Shown here piece after piece: positions 18,017 to 27,681 of a DNA stretch of 64,000 nucleotides (the first letter of the stretch is position 1; every line of letters begins with the position of its first letter). The stretch is from the NCBI GenBank assembly GCA_963719005.1, contig CAVRAR010000001.1:377027-441026 (forward strand), in the 5' to 3' direction. The position numbers and the translations under genes were made by a program. This stretch comes from G963675935 sp963719005 (GTDB lineage: Bacteria > Planctomycetota > Planctomycetia > Pirellulales > Thermoguttaceae). Under the pieces are notes generated by a model that searched no databases, had not been told where the DNA came from, and saw only the letters and a program-made list of their open reading frames with translations.

Positions 18017-18491
18017 GAAGACAACAAATCCCGGCGTGCACTACGAACGCAAGGACATCCGTTTCGGATGCCTGCTGGCCGTGATGATCGTCGCCGGCTG
18101 CGTTGTCGTATCCGTCGGTTACGGGATGTGGCGGTTTTACTGGTGGCAGGCCGGCCAACAGCAGGCGAAGGGGCGTTCGCAGTATCCGCTCAGCCCCGGG
18201 CTCAATCCGCGATTGCCGCCCGAGCCGCGGTTGGAGCAGATCGATCGGCTGGCCGGCGCGGGCGTTTCCAACGTTTCCAAGATGCTGGCCGAAAAGGAGA
18301 AAGTCCTCAACAGCTATGGGCCGAGTGAGGAAAAGGGGTTTGTCCACGTCCCCATCCAACAGGCGATCAAGGCCACCGCCGGCAAGCTGCCGGTCAGGAA
18401 GCCGCCGCCCGGCCGGGCCGTCAAGGACAAGGGGTTGACGGACGCCGGTGAATCAAATTCCGGCCGGATGTTCAGAGGAGAATCCAAATGA
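18009..18491 (+). CDS. Small single-helix membrane protein in the act-cox operon
   Basis: 160 residues: one helix near 20-45 (CLLAVMIVAGCVVVSVGYGM), then a Pro/Arg-rich soluble domain with PRLPPEPRLEQID and a Lys/Gly-rich tail. Proteins with this layout occur between the act genes and SCO in related clusters, but I know no activity. Translational overlap with actF upstream and SCO downstream (ATGA) ties it to the oxidase or ACIII, perhaps as an assembly or accessory subunit. That role is inferred. Confidence 0.75.
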   Translation: MDEKTTNPGVHYERKDIRFGCLLAVMIVAGCVVVSVGYGMWRFYWWQAGQQQAKGRSQYPLSPGLNPRLPPEPRLEQIDRLAGAGVSNVSKMLAEKEKVLNSYGPSEEKGFVHVPIQQAIKATAGKLPVRKPPPGRAVKDKGLTDAGESNSGRMFRGESK

Positions 18492-19357
18492 GACGGACGG
18501 CAGTCGCGGCAGGACTTCTGGTGTTCCTCCTCCTGGCCGGCGATCTTGCTTCGGCTCATGCCGCGGCGAAGGAGCCGCCCGCCATTTTCAGGAAGGTCGG
18601 CTTCGACCAACGCCTCGACCAGCAAGTGCCGTTGGACCTGGAGTTCGTCGACGAGACGGGCAAGACGGTCAAGCTGGGAAACTATTTCGGCAAAAAGCCC
18701 GTGGTGCTGGTGCTGGCCTATTATCGCTGCCCGATGCTCTGTACGTTGGTGCTCAACGGGCTTGCGCAGGCCATGCGGCAGATTCCGTTCACCATCGGCA
18801 AGGAATTCAACGTGGTGACGGTGAGCTTCGATCCGCGCGAGACTCCCGAGCTGGCGGCGCGGAAGAAGGAGACCTACGTCGCCGCCTACGGCCGGCCCGG
18901 GGCCGGCGAGGATTGGCACTTCTTGACCGGTAAGCCCGCGTCGATCAAAAAGCTGACCGACGCCGTCGGATTTCGCTACGTCTACGATGCGAAACAGGAC
19001 CAGTACATTCACACCAGCGGCATTATGGTGCTGACGCCCGGCGGCAAGATCTCGCGGTACTTCTACGGCATCAAGTATGCGCCGCGCGATTTGCGGCTGG
19101 GACTGGTCGAAGCGTCGGCCGAGAAGATCGGCTCGCCGGTGGACGTCGTGTTGCTCTACTGTGCCCATTACGACCCCCAAACCGGCAAATACACCGCCAG
19201 CATCCTCAATTTTGTGCGTGCCGGCGGGGTGGTCACCATCGTGGCGATCGCCGGCATGGTGTGGATCCTATTGCGGCGCGGAAGGAAGAAACGGGCTGCC
19301 GGTGCGGCGAGGCAATCGGCAACACCCGCCGACAGCGGGCAAGGAGACGGGCCATGA
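18488..19357 (+). CDS. SCO1/SenC-like copper chaperone
   Basis: 289 residues. A signal peptide (about 1-26) and a thioredoxin-like SCO domain carry the copper ligands Cys81 and Cys85 in YRCPMLC and a later His in DQYIHTSG. A C-terminal helix (about 245-265) anchors the protein, which is unusual because most SCO proteins have an N-terminal anchor. It delivers copper to the CuA site of CoxB, encoded directly downstream. The ATG overlaps the preceding stop; its own stop overlaps the coxB ATG. Confidence 0.9.
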   Translation: MRRTAVAAGLLVFLLLAGDLASAHAAAKEPPAIFRKVGFDQRLDQQVPLDLEFVDETGKTVKLGNYFGKKPVVLVLAYYRCPMLCTLVLNGLAQAMRQIPFTIGKEFNVVTVSFDPRETPELAARKKETYVAAYGRPGAGEDWHFLTGKPASIKKLTDAVGFRYVYDAKQDQYIHTSGIMVLTPGGKISRYFYGIKYAPRDLRLGLVEASAEKIGSPVDVVLLYCAHYDPQTGKYTASILNFVRAGGVVTIVAIAGMVWILLRRGRKKRAAGAARQSATPADSGQGDGP

Positions 19358-20355
19358 CGTTTGCCGAGATCACCTTCTTCCCCCAGGAGGCCTCGACCAC
19401 CGCGCATCAGGTGGACATGCTCTTCTTCTTTCTCCTGACCGTTTGCGGGGCGGTCACGCTGCTGGTGGCGACGCTGCTGGTGTTCTTCGCCGTGCGATTT
19501 CGCCGCCGGCCGGGCGAAGTCGGCAATCCGCCGGAAACGCACTCATCCGAACCGCTGGAATGGTTCTGGACGCTGACGCCGTTGGTGTTCTTTGCCGCCA
19601 TGTTCACCTGGGGCGGGATGGTCTACTTCGCCGCCTACCGCCCGCCCGACGACGCCGCCACCGTCTATGTCGTCGGTAGGCAGTGGATGTGGGAATTCCA
19701 GCATCCCGAGGGGCAGAAGGAGAAGAACACGTTGCACGTACCCCTCGGACAGCCCGTCCGATTGCTGCTGACCTCCGAGGACGTGATTCACAGCCTTTTC
19801 ATCCCCGATTTCCGCATCCACATGGATCTACTGCCGGAACGCTACTCGTCCGTTTGGTTCCGCGCCACGCGGGTCGGAACGTACCGCCTTTTTTGTTCGC
19901 AATACTGCGGCACGAATCACGCGGGCATGACCGGTCTGGTCATCGTCATGGAGCCGGCGGACTACGAAAAATGGCTGCACCAAGAGGCCGAAGGCTCGAT
20001 GGCCCTGCAAGGGCGGAAGGTCTTTCTCAAATACCGCTGCGCCAGTTGCCACAGCGCCGACAGCGACGCCCGCGCACCGGTGCTCGAGGACTTTTTCGGC
20101 AAGCCGGTGATTCTAAGCGACGCCAGCGTGGTCAAGGCCGACGAGAACTACATCCGCGAGTCGATCATCTACCCGAGCGCCAAAATCGTCGCCGGCTACG
20201 ACAACATCATGCCGACCTACCAGGACGAGATCAAAGAGGACGAGATTTTTCAGTTGATCGCCTATTTCAAGTCGCTGAAACCGGGAAAGACGCCCAATCG
20301 CGTCGAGAAGTTTCCGCCCCCAACGACGACGCCTCCCATCGAAAGCAAGGAATAG
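19354..20355 (+). CDS. coxB: Cytochrome c oxidase subunit II with fused heme-c domain
   Basis: 333 residues. Two helices (about 21-48 and 70-94) are followed by a cupredoxin domain with CuA ligands His146, Cys181, Cys185, His189 and Met192 (CSQYCGTNHAGM). The C-terminal cytochrome c domain has CASCH at 229-233 and a Met ligand in DNIMPTY. This is the caa3-type layout: electrons pass from heme c to CuA to subunit I. AAGGAG precedes the ATG at 19354. It is directly followed by coxA. Confidence 0.95.
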   Translation: MTFAEITFFPQEASTTAHQVDMLFFFLLTVCGAVTLLVATLLVFFAVRFRRRPGEVGNPPETHSSEPLEWFWTLTPLVFFAAMFTWGGMVYFAAYRPPDDAATVYVVGRQWMWEFQHPEGQKEKNTLHVPLGQPVRLLLTSEDVIHSLFIPDFRIHMDLLPERYSSVWFRATRVGTYRLFCSQYCGTNHAGMTGLVIVMEPADYEKWLHQEAEGSMALQGRKVFLKYRCASCHSADSDARAPVLEDFFGKPVILSDASVVKADENYIRESIIYPSAKIVAGYDNIMPTYQDEIKEDEIFQLIAYFKSLKPGKTPNRVEKFPPPTTTPPIESKE

Positions 20356-20361
20356 CGACCC

Positions 20362-21997
<1,636 letters not shown>

Positions 21998-22008
<11 letters not shown>

Positions 22009-22726
22009 AAACACCCTGTTGACCGACGAGCAATACGAATCGCTACAGCATACTGCCCTGCTGCGCGATCGGCTCGAAGAGCAATATGAAAATCTCGATC
22101 AGCAACACCGGGCGGCGTCGCTCGGCATGTGGGTCTTCTTGGCCACCGAGGTCATGTTCTTCGGCGCCCTGTTCCTCTCGGTGGGCGTCTACCGCCATCT
22201 CTATCCTTTGGAATTCGAGAAGGCCAGCGAACGGCTGAACTGGGTGATCGGCGGCGTCAACACGCTCGTTCTCCTGCTCAGCAGCCTGATGATCGTCCTG
22301 GCCGTCCATTTCGCTCAACATGGCAAACGCAAGCGGATCGTTCTGTTTCTCGGCCTGACCGCATTACTCGGCGTCTGCTTTCTCTGCCTCAAGGGAGTGG
22401 AGTACTACGGCGACTACGTGGAGTTTCTGATCCCCGGCTGGCGTTTCCGCGCCGCCGATTGGACCGCGGCAGGGCTTCGGCCCGACCAGGTGCCGCACGT
22501 CAAACTGTTTCTGTTCCTGTATTGGGTGATGACGGGCCTGCACGGGATACACGTGACGATTGGAATCGGCGTCGTGCTGGTCATCATGGCGATGGCCTGG
22601 CGGGGCCGTTTTTCGCCCGAGTACTATGCCCCGGTCGACGTGACCGCCCTCTATTGGCACTTTGTCGACATCGTCTGGATCTTTCTGCTGCCGACGCTGT
22701 ACTTGCTCGGCACGCACCATTGGTGA
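21998..22726 (+). CDS. coxC: Cytochrome c oxidase subunit III
   Basis: 242 residues, seven-helix type. An N-terminal acidic extension precedes SLGMWVFLATEVMFFGALF, the usual start of helix 1 or 2, and the sequence ends in VDIVWIFLLPTLYLLG, typical of subunit III. No cofactors. It stabilises subunit I. It overlaps coxA by 11 nt and lies 11 nt before coxD. Confidence 0.94.
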
Positions 22727-22737
22727 GGAGAGAAACC

Positions 22738-23046
22738 ATGTCCGAGCGCCTGCTCTCGCCGGTCGCCTACGTCATCGTGCTGCTGATTCTGATGCTGTTG
22801 ACGGTCCTGACGGTCGGCCTCTCTTTCCTGCACAACGGAGGGCTGGCTCATATCGTGGTGGGCGAGACGATCGCGGTGGTCAAGGCGGCGCTCGTGGTTC
22901 TCTTTTTCATGCACGTGCTGCGCAGCAGTGCGCAGACGAAGGCCGTAATCATCGTCACCGTGTTCTGGCTCGTCGCCGTGCTGATGGCGTTGACGTTCAG
23001 CGATTATTTCACGCGGGGAATGATTCCGAATCTGCCCGGCCATTAG
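22738..23046 (+). CDS. coxD: Cytochrome c oxidase subunit IV (bacterial small subunit)
   Basis: 102 residues with three helices, ending DYFTRGMIPNLPGH. It matches the bacterial COX IV family found after subunit III. GAGGAGAGAAACC precedes the ATG at 22738. It is the last gene of the act-cox run before a palindromic repeat. Confidence 0.88.
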   Translation: MSERLLSPVAYVIVLLILMLLTVLTVGLSFLHNGGLAHIVVGETIAVVKAALVVLFFMHVLRSSAQTKAVIIVTVFWLVAVLMALTFSDYFTRGMIPNLPGH

Positions 23047-23083
23047 GCCGCATTTTTTACCGCACGGAGAGACTGACGAACAG

Positions 23084-23158
23084 TGTGCCACTGCTTGGAA
23101 CAAGCAGTGCCGGTAAATGACCCGTTGCCCCGGCACTGCTTGTTCCAAGCAGTGGCGC
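23084..23158. repeat. CACTGCTTGGAACAAGCAGTG palindromic repeat
   Basis: Paired copies of CACTGCTTG...CAAGCAGTG in inverted arrangement form a long stem-loop just after coxD. A related block lies at 31678-31751. Position after the operon end is consistent with a transcript-end role, although it looks like a mobile repeat. Confidence 0.75.
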
Positions 23159-23206
23159 ACGGCGAAGAGATGCGGGCCATGTATTGCCCGAGAATCGGAG
23201 ACGACT

Positions 23207-23554
23207 ATGACAAAGCCCTTCCCAACACAAGATCCGCCGCTCGGCATGGGGTTGGCCTCGGCGATTTTTGGCGCCGTGAGCCTGCTGCTCTTCTTTCTGC
23301 CGGTGCTTAGCGTCCCGTTGGGCGGAGCGGGGCTGGTCTTCGGCCTCGGCAGTCTTGCATTGGCGCTATTCGGCGGCCGGGCCAGCCTTCGCTGGTCGGT
23401 GGTGGGAATCGCGGTCTCAACCGTGGCCTTGGGGGTCGCGGTTGCAATTGCAAAGGCTCCCACCGACTACTTGCCCGTGCGGCCTCTCCCACTCGACGCG
23501 CAAACGCTTCCGGCACCACACTACATCCCCCCGCCCGCGCTGCCGGCGGAGTGA
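23207..23554 (+). CDS. Small two-helix membrane protein
   Basis: 115 residues. Two long hydrophobic segments (about 14-40 and 44-82) are rich in Gly, Ala and Leu; a Pro-rich tail follows. CGGAGA precedes the ATG at 23207. It resembles DUF4190-type membrane proteins in layout, but that is not a secure match. It sits between the oxidase operon and the convergent radical SAM gene. Confidence 0.65.
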   Translation: MTKPFPTQDPPLGMGLASAIFGAVSLLLFFLPVLSVPLGGAGLVFGLGSLALALFGGRASLRWSVVGIAVSTVALGVAVAIAKAPTDYLPVRPLPLDAQTLPAPHYIPPPALPAE

Positions 23555-23561
23555 GGGACAT

Positions 23562-24848
23562 TCACGCCCAAACGCCCGGGATGCGAGTCTTGCACCAGCG
23601 GCAGACGCCCGCCTGCACGTCGTTCGAGATCACGCTGAAGCTGTCGCGGCGGACAATCGGCTGCTTGCACTCGGGGCAGAAAGTCGTGCCGCCGTCGGCA
23701 ATCTCCCGGCAGTTTCCGACATAGACGTAATGCAGCCCGGCCGAGCGGGCGACGTCGCGGGCTTGCAGCAGAATCTCCACCGGCGTCGGCGGCAGATGCT
23801 TCAGCTTGTAGTCGGGGTGAAATCGCGAGAAGTGCAGCGGATAGTCGGGCCCGATGTTCGATACCAGCCAATCGCACATCCGCCGGATCATCTCCGGCTT
23901 GTCGGTGTACGCGGGAACGACCAGATTCGTAACCTCGAACCAGACCCCTTCGCGTTTCAGCGTCGTGAGCGTCGCGAGAATCGGCTCCAGCTTGCCGGTG
24001 TTCAACTCGCGGTAAATCTCCTCGCTGAAGCTCTTGAGGTTCACGTTGGCCGCGTCGATCCAAGGGCACAACTCCGCAAGCGGCTCCTCTTGGATCGAGC
24101 CGCAAGTAATCCAACAGTTCCTGATCTTCTTCGCCCGGGCGGCCTTCGCGGTGTCGATCATGTACTCGAACCACGCGATCGGCTCGGAGTAGGTGTAGGC
24201 GATCGACGGGCACTGAAAATGTTCGGCCAAATCAGCGACGTCCTCAGGCAGCACGGTCAGATTTGCCACATCGGCGGTGCCCGATTTCTCAAGTTGCGAA
24301 AGCGTGAGCCGCAGCGGCTCGCCCCGAGGGTCTTTCGTCTCCTCCGGCTTCGCTTGCGAAATGTCCCAATTCTGACAGTTCAAACAGCGCAGGCCGCAAC
24401 CGGCGGTGGCGATCGAAAACGCCGAGCTATCGGGCAGGAAGTGAAAGAGCGGCTTCTTTTCGATCGGATCGACGTGCATCGCACACGGATTGGCATACGC
24501 CAGCGTATACAGCTTGCCGTCCTTGTACACGCGGTCGCGGCAGTGCCCGCGGTCCTCGGGCTCGAGCACGCATTCGTTCGGGCAGAGCTTGCACTGGATG
24601 TTTTGCCCGAGCTTCAAGTAGTGCCGTGCCTCGCGAACCCAGCCCTGCCGCCGCCACTCATTCCAAAGTTCTCCGCTGGGTGCGTCCTGCTTGAACACGT
24701 CGGCCACCGACATCGAACCCATCCGCCGGGCGAAATAATACACGCCCGAGGCCCCGCACGCGGCACACGCCAAGCCGGTGAGGCCGTATTTCAACGCTTC
24801 TCGACGGGAATGTCCGGTTGACAGGGTTTTGTGCGATTCTTGATCCAT
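23562..24848 (-). CDS. amrS: AmmeMemoRadiSam-system radical SAM protein with N-terminal anchor
   Basis: About 428 residues. The radical SAM motif CGLRCLNC (Cys151, Cys155, Cys158) binds the 4Fe-4S/SAM cluster. Additional Cys clusters flank it: CKLCPNEC with GHC near 86-103, and a C-terminal CPEC...CRWC pair that looks like a zinc or auxiliary cluster. It belongs to the PflA-like family found with MEMO and AMMECR1. The N-terminus has a Tat-like SRREALKYG followed by a hydrophobic stretch (about 22-40), which is odd for a SAM-dependent cytosolic enzyme. The start at 24848 overlaps the upstream small membrane gene. The substrate is not known to me. Confidence 0.9.
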   Translation of the reverse strand: MDQESHKTLSTGHSRREALKYGLTGLACAACGASGVYYFARRMGSMSVADVFKQDAPSGELWNEWRRQGWVREARHYLKLGQNIQCKLCPNECVLEPEDRGHCRDRVYKDGKLYTLAYANPCAMHVDPIEKKPLFHFLPDSSAFSIATAGCGLRCLNCQNWDISQAKPEETKDPRGEPLRLTLSQLEKSGTADVANLTVLPEDVADLAEHFQCPSIAYTYSEPIAWFEYMIDTAKAARAKKIRNCWITCGSIQEEPLAELCPWIDAANVNLKSFSEEIYRELNTGKLEPILATLTTLKREGVWFEVTNLVVPAYTDKPEMIRRMCDWLVSNIGPDYPLHFSRFHPDYKLKHLPPTPVEILLQARDVARSAGLHYVYVGNCREIADGGTTFCPECKQPIVRRDSFSVISNDVQAGVCRWCKTRIPGVWA

Positions 24849-25090
24849 CCCCATCTCCGCAGGGCGAAGTAGGAAGTGACGGTGGCATGAACGAGGAAGA
24901 GCCCCACCAGCGGCCAGTCGAAAATCTGATGGATCGCCAACGCCCTCTGCAGGTCCATCCACTTGCTGAACCCCAACTTGCCGCAGAGCGCAAATCCCGT
25001 CCCTATGTATATTATCACCAACGGCAACAACAACCAACCGCTGAGCCGGGCGAGTTTCAGGAGGTAATAGTGGCTTGTGTGATGCGGCAC
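24791..25090 (-). CDS. Small cytochrome-b-like membrane protein
   Basis: 99 residues, two helices (about 12-34 and 56-76). His residues in ALAIHQIFDW and LFLVHATVTS are spaced as possible heme ligands, resembling half of a b561-type bundle. GTG start at 25090. Its 3' end overlaps the radical SAM start by 58 nt, so the two are coupled. Heme binding is inferred; it could instead only be an anchor. Confidence 0.65.
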   Translation of the reverse strand: MPHHTSHYYLLKLARLSGWLLLPLVIIYIGTGFALCGKLGFSKWMDLQRALAIHQIFDWPLVGLFLVHATVTSYFALRRWGWIKNRTKPCQPDIPVEKR

Positions 25091-25276
25091 GTCAGATTCA
25101 CCCGCGGGTGGGGATACCGAAGAGAGATAAACGATGCCTCGGTGTAAAAAGGGAAAAAGGGAAGGGGGAAAAGGGGAAGAAATGCAGAAACTGATCGGAA
25201 TTGCTCGGAAAGCCTCGTCGCTGTGAACTCTCTCTTTGTCTTCTTTCCATTTTTCCCCCTTTCCCCTCTTTCCTTC

Positions 25277-27475
25277 TTACACCTGCCGCAATCCGCGCGT
25301 ATTACTAACAAACATGACGCCCGCCGCAACAAGATTCAAGCCGGCAGTGGCCAAACAGACGACGAAAACCCCCAACAGCGGGATTAGCAACGTGCTGACC
25401 AGCAAGGCGCCCAAGGCCGCGCCGATATAGTCGGCCGTGTAGAGCCGCCCGGAGGTGGCAGCGGGCGAGGGGGACGGAGGAGGTTGTCGGCAAGGATCTT
25501 TCCATTTTCTGGATATTTCTCCCGACAACTTCCTCCGTCCCCTTTCGAGGTCAACCCTCGCGGCCAGCGGAAACTGCATTCCCACCAGCACGGCGAGCGT
25601 CAGCGTCAGCAAGGGGATGGCGACTTGCCCAGTTTCCGGCCAACCGAGCCGTTCGACGCCTTTGAGCCCCAGCAGCGCCAACGGCAGCAGACCGGCAAAG
25701 GCAGCCATCGCTGCCGCCAAGTAGGCCAGGTGCCGCGCGTTCCGAATGGCCCGCCAACGACCGATCAACATCGCACCGATCACCAATCCGGCCATGAACA
25801 TTGTGACGATCAATCCGACTTGATAATAAAGCGAACCGTACAAGACTTGAAACGCCAGCAGCAGCACGACCTCCAGAGCCGTGGCGGCAAACCCGCCGCA
25901 AAAGATCACCAGCGGAACCGCCCGCAGCCGAATGAGATAGGCAAGCAGCAGGACCGCCAGCACCGCCTCAAAAAACCCGAATCGCACTTGAAACTGACTC
26001 ATCCAGTAGCGAAGGTGGCAGTAATAGAGGATCGGGCTGAAATCCTCGTTGAGTGCGGACGCCCCGGCGGCGGCGCGGCGGACGTCGACCAGCCGGTCGG
26101 CGGTGAGCATCCCTTTCAGGTAGCTCCGATTGACCAGCAACGTCTTTACGCCGGCCTGCTCGATGCGTGCGGCGACGTCGGCCGTCAGCTCGCCGTCGGA
26201 GGCGAGGAAGAAGACCCGGCTGCCGGGCAGAAGGAGCACGTTCGAGAATTCGGCCCGCAAAGTTCGTTCCGCGATGCCGATGAGCCGGGCAAGCGCCGGG
26301 CTAAGATAGTTCTCGTAGGTTCCCAGCGAGAACGACAGCACGCCGCCGGGCGTGAGAATCCGGTGAACTTCGCCGAAAAACTCGCGGGTGTAGAAGCGGT
26401 TCAGTTGCGACGTGGACGGATCGGGAACGTTGACGATCACCACGTCGTACCGCTGTCTTGTACCACGCACGAAAACCCGCCCGTCGGAGTTGATGACGTG
26501 GATGCGAGGGTCGGCCAGTGCGTCGGGCAAGTATCGCTGGGCCACGTCGAGAATCAACGGATCGAGCTCGACGTAGTCAACCGCCTCGACGGGATACTTG
26601 AGGATTTCCCGCGCCGTGCCCGACACGCCGCCCGAGATCAGCAGCACCCGCTTCGCATGCGGACGCTGCGCCATGGCGAAATGCACGCTCTCCTCGATCT
26701 GCTCGGTATTCTGCGTGGAAAACAGCGGCGTGCCGTTCTCGATGAAATTCAGTTGGCCGGCCGCTTCTGTCGTCACCAGGCTGCCGTAGGGCGACTCGCC
26801 GTGAAAAACGACGTTCTGTCCGGCATATTCCAATCGGCGGGAGACGCCATCCAGGTCGAGCGACCCCGCAACGCCGAAGATCGCCGCAAGGGCAATGACC
26901 GCGGCCGCCGCAAAAAACCGTTTGCCCGTCGTCATCGCCACAACCGCGGCCGACAGCAGATTCAGTGCCCCGGCCACGTAGAGCATGCCGAAATGGCTCA
27001 GCAGATGAACAAAAACCACGAGGAAGGCAATTCCACCCAAAACGTTTCCCAGGTTGTCGAGAAGGTAGACCCTGCCGATTTCCGCCGCGTCCGAGTCGGA
27101 GACTGATGTATTGCCGCCCTCGCGACGAACGGCCGTGGCGGCGATCTGACACGCCACGGTCAAAACGTAGCCCGTCACGAGACAATACGGCGCAAGCAAC
27201 ACGAAGCAGCTTGCCACGGTCTCGGTCACGCCGACTTCCACGCCGGGGAGGAAGACGACGTTTCGCAGCCAACGAAGCAGGAACACGTCGGCGATCGGCA
27301 GCAGGGCGATGAGGAGTTGGGCGATCAGGAACGTCGCGATTGGCCAACGCAGTCGCGAAACCGTCTTACCCAGCGTCGACCCGACGCCGGTCAACAACAT
27401 CCAATTGCCCAAAACGATGCCGAAAACCAGTTCATTTCCCGAAAAGGCGCTCACGAACTCCCGCATGAGCGCCAA
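25277..27475 (-). CDS. Membrane protein with spermidine-synthase-like domain
   Basis: About 732 residues from a TTG; several N-terminal helices, a central Rossmann methyltransferase/spermidine-synthase-like domain (AVDYVELDPLILDVAQRYL then DGRVF and DVVIVNVPDPSTSQLNRFYT), then more helices. The hydrophobic stretch before residue 1 (SAVCCLGLSAFLTQLAL) reads on in frame up to a repeat but lacks ATG, GTG or TTG, so the true start is unclear. A repeat element (25469-25542) interrupts the C-terminal membrane part. It lies between MEMO-AMMECR1 and the radical SAM genes; a polyamine-like transfer in the same pathway is possible but unproven. Confidence 0.82.
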   Translation of the reverse strand: MALMREFVSAFSGNELVFGIVLGNWMLLTGVGSTLGKTVSRLRWPIATFLIAQLLIALLPIADVFLLRWLRNVVFLPGVEVGVTETVASCFVLLAPYCLVTGYVLTVACQIAATAVRREGGNTSVSDSDAAEIGRVYLLDNLGNVLGGIAFLVVFVHLLSHFGMLYVAGALNLLSAAVVAMTTGKRFFAAAAVIALAAIFGVAGSLDLDGVSRRLEYAGQNVVFHGESPYGSLVTTEAAGQLNFIENGTPLFSTQNTEQIEESVHFAMAQRPHAKRVLLISGGVSGTAREILKYPVEAVDYVELDPLILDVAQRYLPDALADPRIHVINSDGRVFVRGTRQRYDVVIVNVPDPSTSQLNRFYTREFFGEVHRILTPGGVLSFSLGTYENYLSPALARLIGIAERTLRAEFSNVLLLPGSRVFFLASDGELTADVAARIEQAGVKTLLVNRSYLKGMLTADRLVDVRRAAAGASALNEDFSPILYYCHLRYWMSQFQVRFGFFEAVLAVLLLAYLIRLRAVPLVIFCGGFAATALEVVLLLAFQVLYGSLYYQVGLIVTMFMAGLVIGAMLIGRWRAIRNARHLAYLAAAMAAFAGLLPLALLGLKGVERLGWPETGQVAIPLLTLTLAVLVGMQFPLAARVDLERGRRKLSGEISRKWKDPCRQPPPSPSPAATSGRLYTADYIGAALGALLVSTLLIPLLGVFVVCLATAGLNLVAAGVMFVSNTRGLRQV
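25469..25542. repeat. GGGGACGGAGGAGGTTGTCGG palindromic element inside a CDS
   Basis: Inverted arms GGACGGAGGAGGTTGTCGG and CCGACAACTTCCTCCGTCC enclose about 30 bp. It is in frame and encodes RRKLSGEISRKW plus a Pro/Ser tail between two helices of the spermidine-synthase-like protein. An intergenic copy is at 37472-37546. Confidence 0.85.
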
Positions 27476-27539
27476 CTGCGTCAGAAATGCCGACAGACCC
27501 AGGCAGCAAACGGCAGAGGAGAAAATGGGCGCGAAAATG

Positions 27540-27626
27540 TGGGAGGAAAAAGGGAAAGGGGGGAAAAGGAAAGATCGGAATGCGAGTCATTTCCCCTTTT
27601 TCCCATTTCCCGTTTTCCCTTTCACA
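27540..27626. repeat. Polypurine/polypyrimidine repeat (GGGAAAAAGGG type)
   Basis: Inverted runs of GGGAAA... and ...TTTCCC form a loose palindrome between the MEMO-AMMECR1 stop and the next frame. A related block lies at 25142-25270. It abuts the missing start of the spermidine-synthase-like gene. Confidence 0.7.
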
Positions 27627-27681
27627 GGAAGTTTCAAGCAGGATAGATCCACTTCCAGTTTTCGACCGGCCCAACTCCCGC

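Noticed and set aside
25484..27106. 540-codon open frame opposite the spermidine-synthase-like gene
   Set aside because: Same reason: antisense shadow with no motif, signal or start context.
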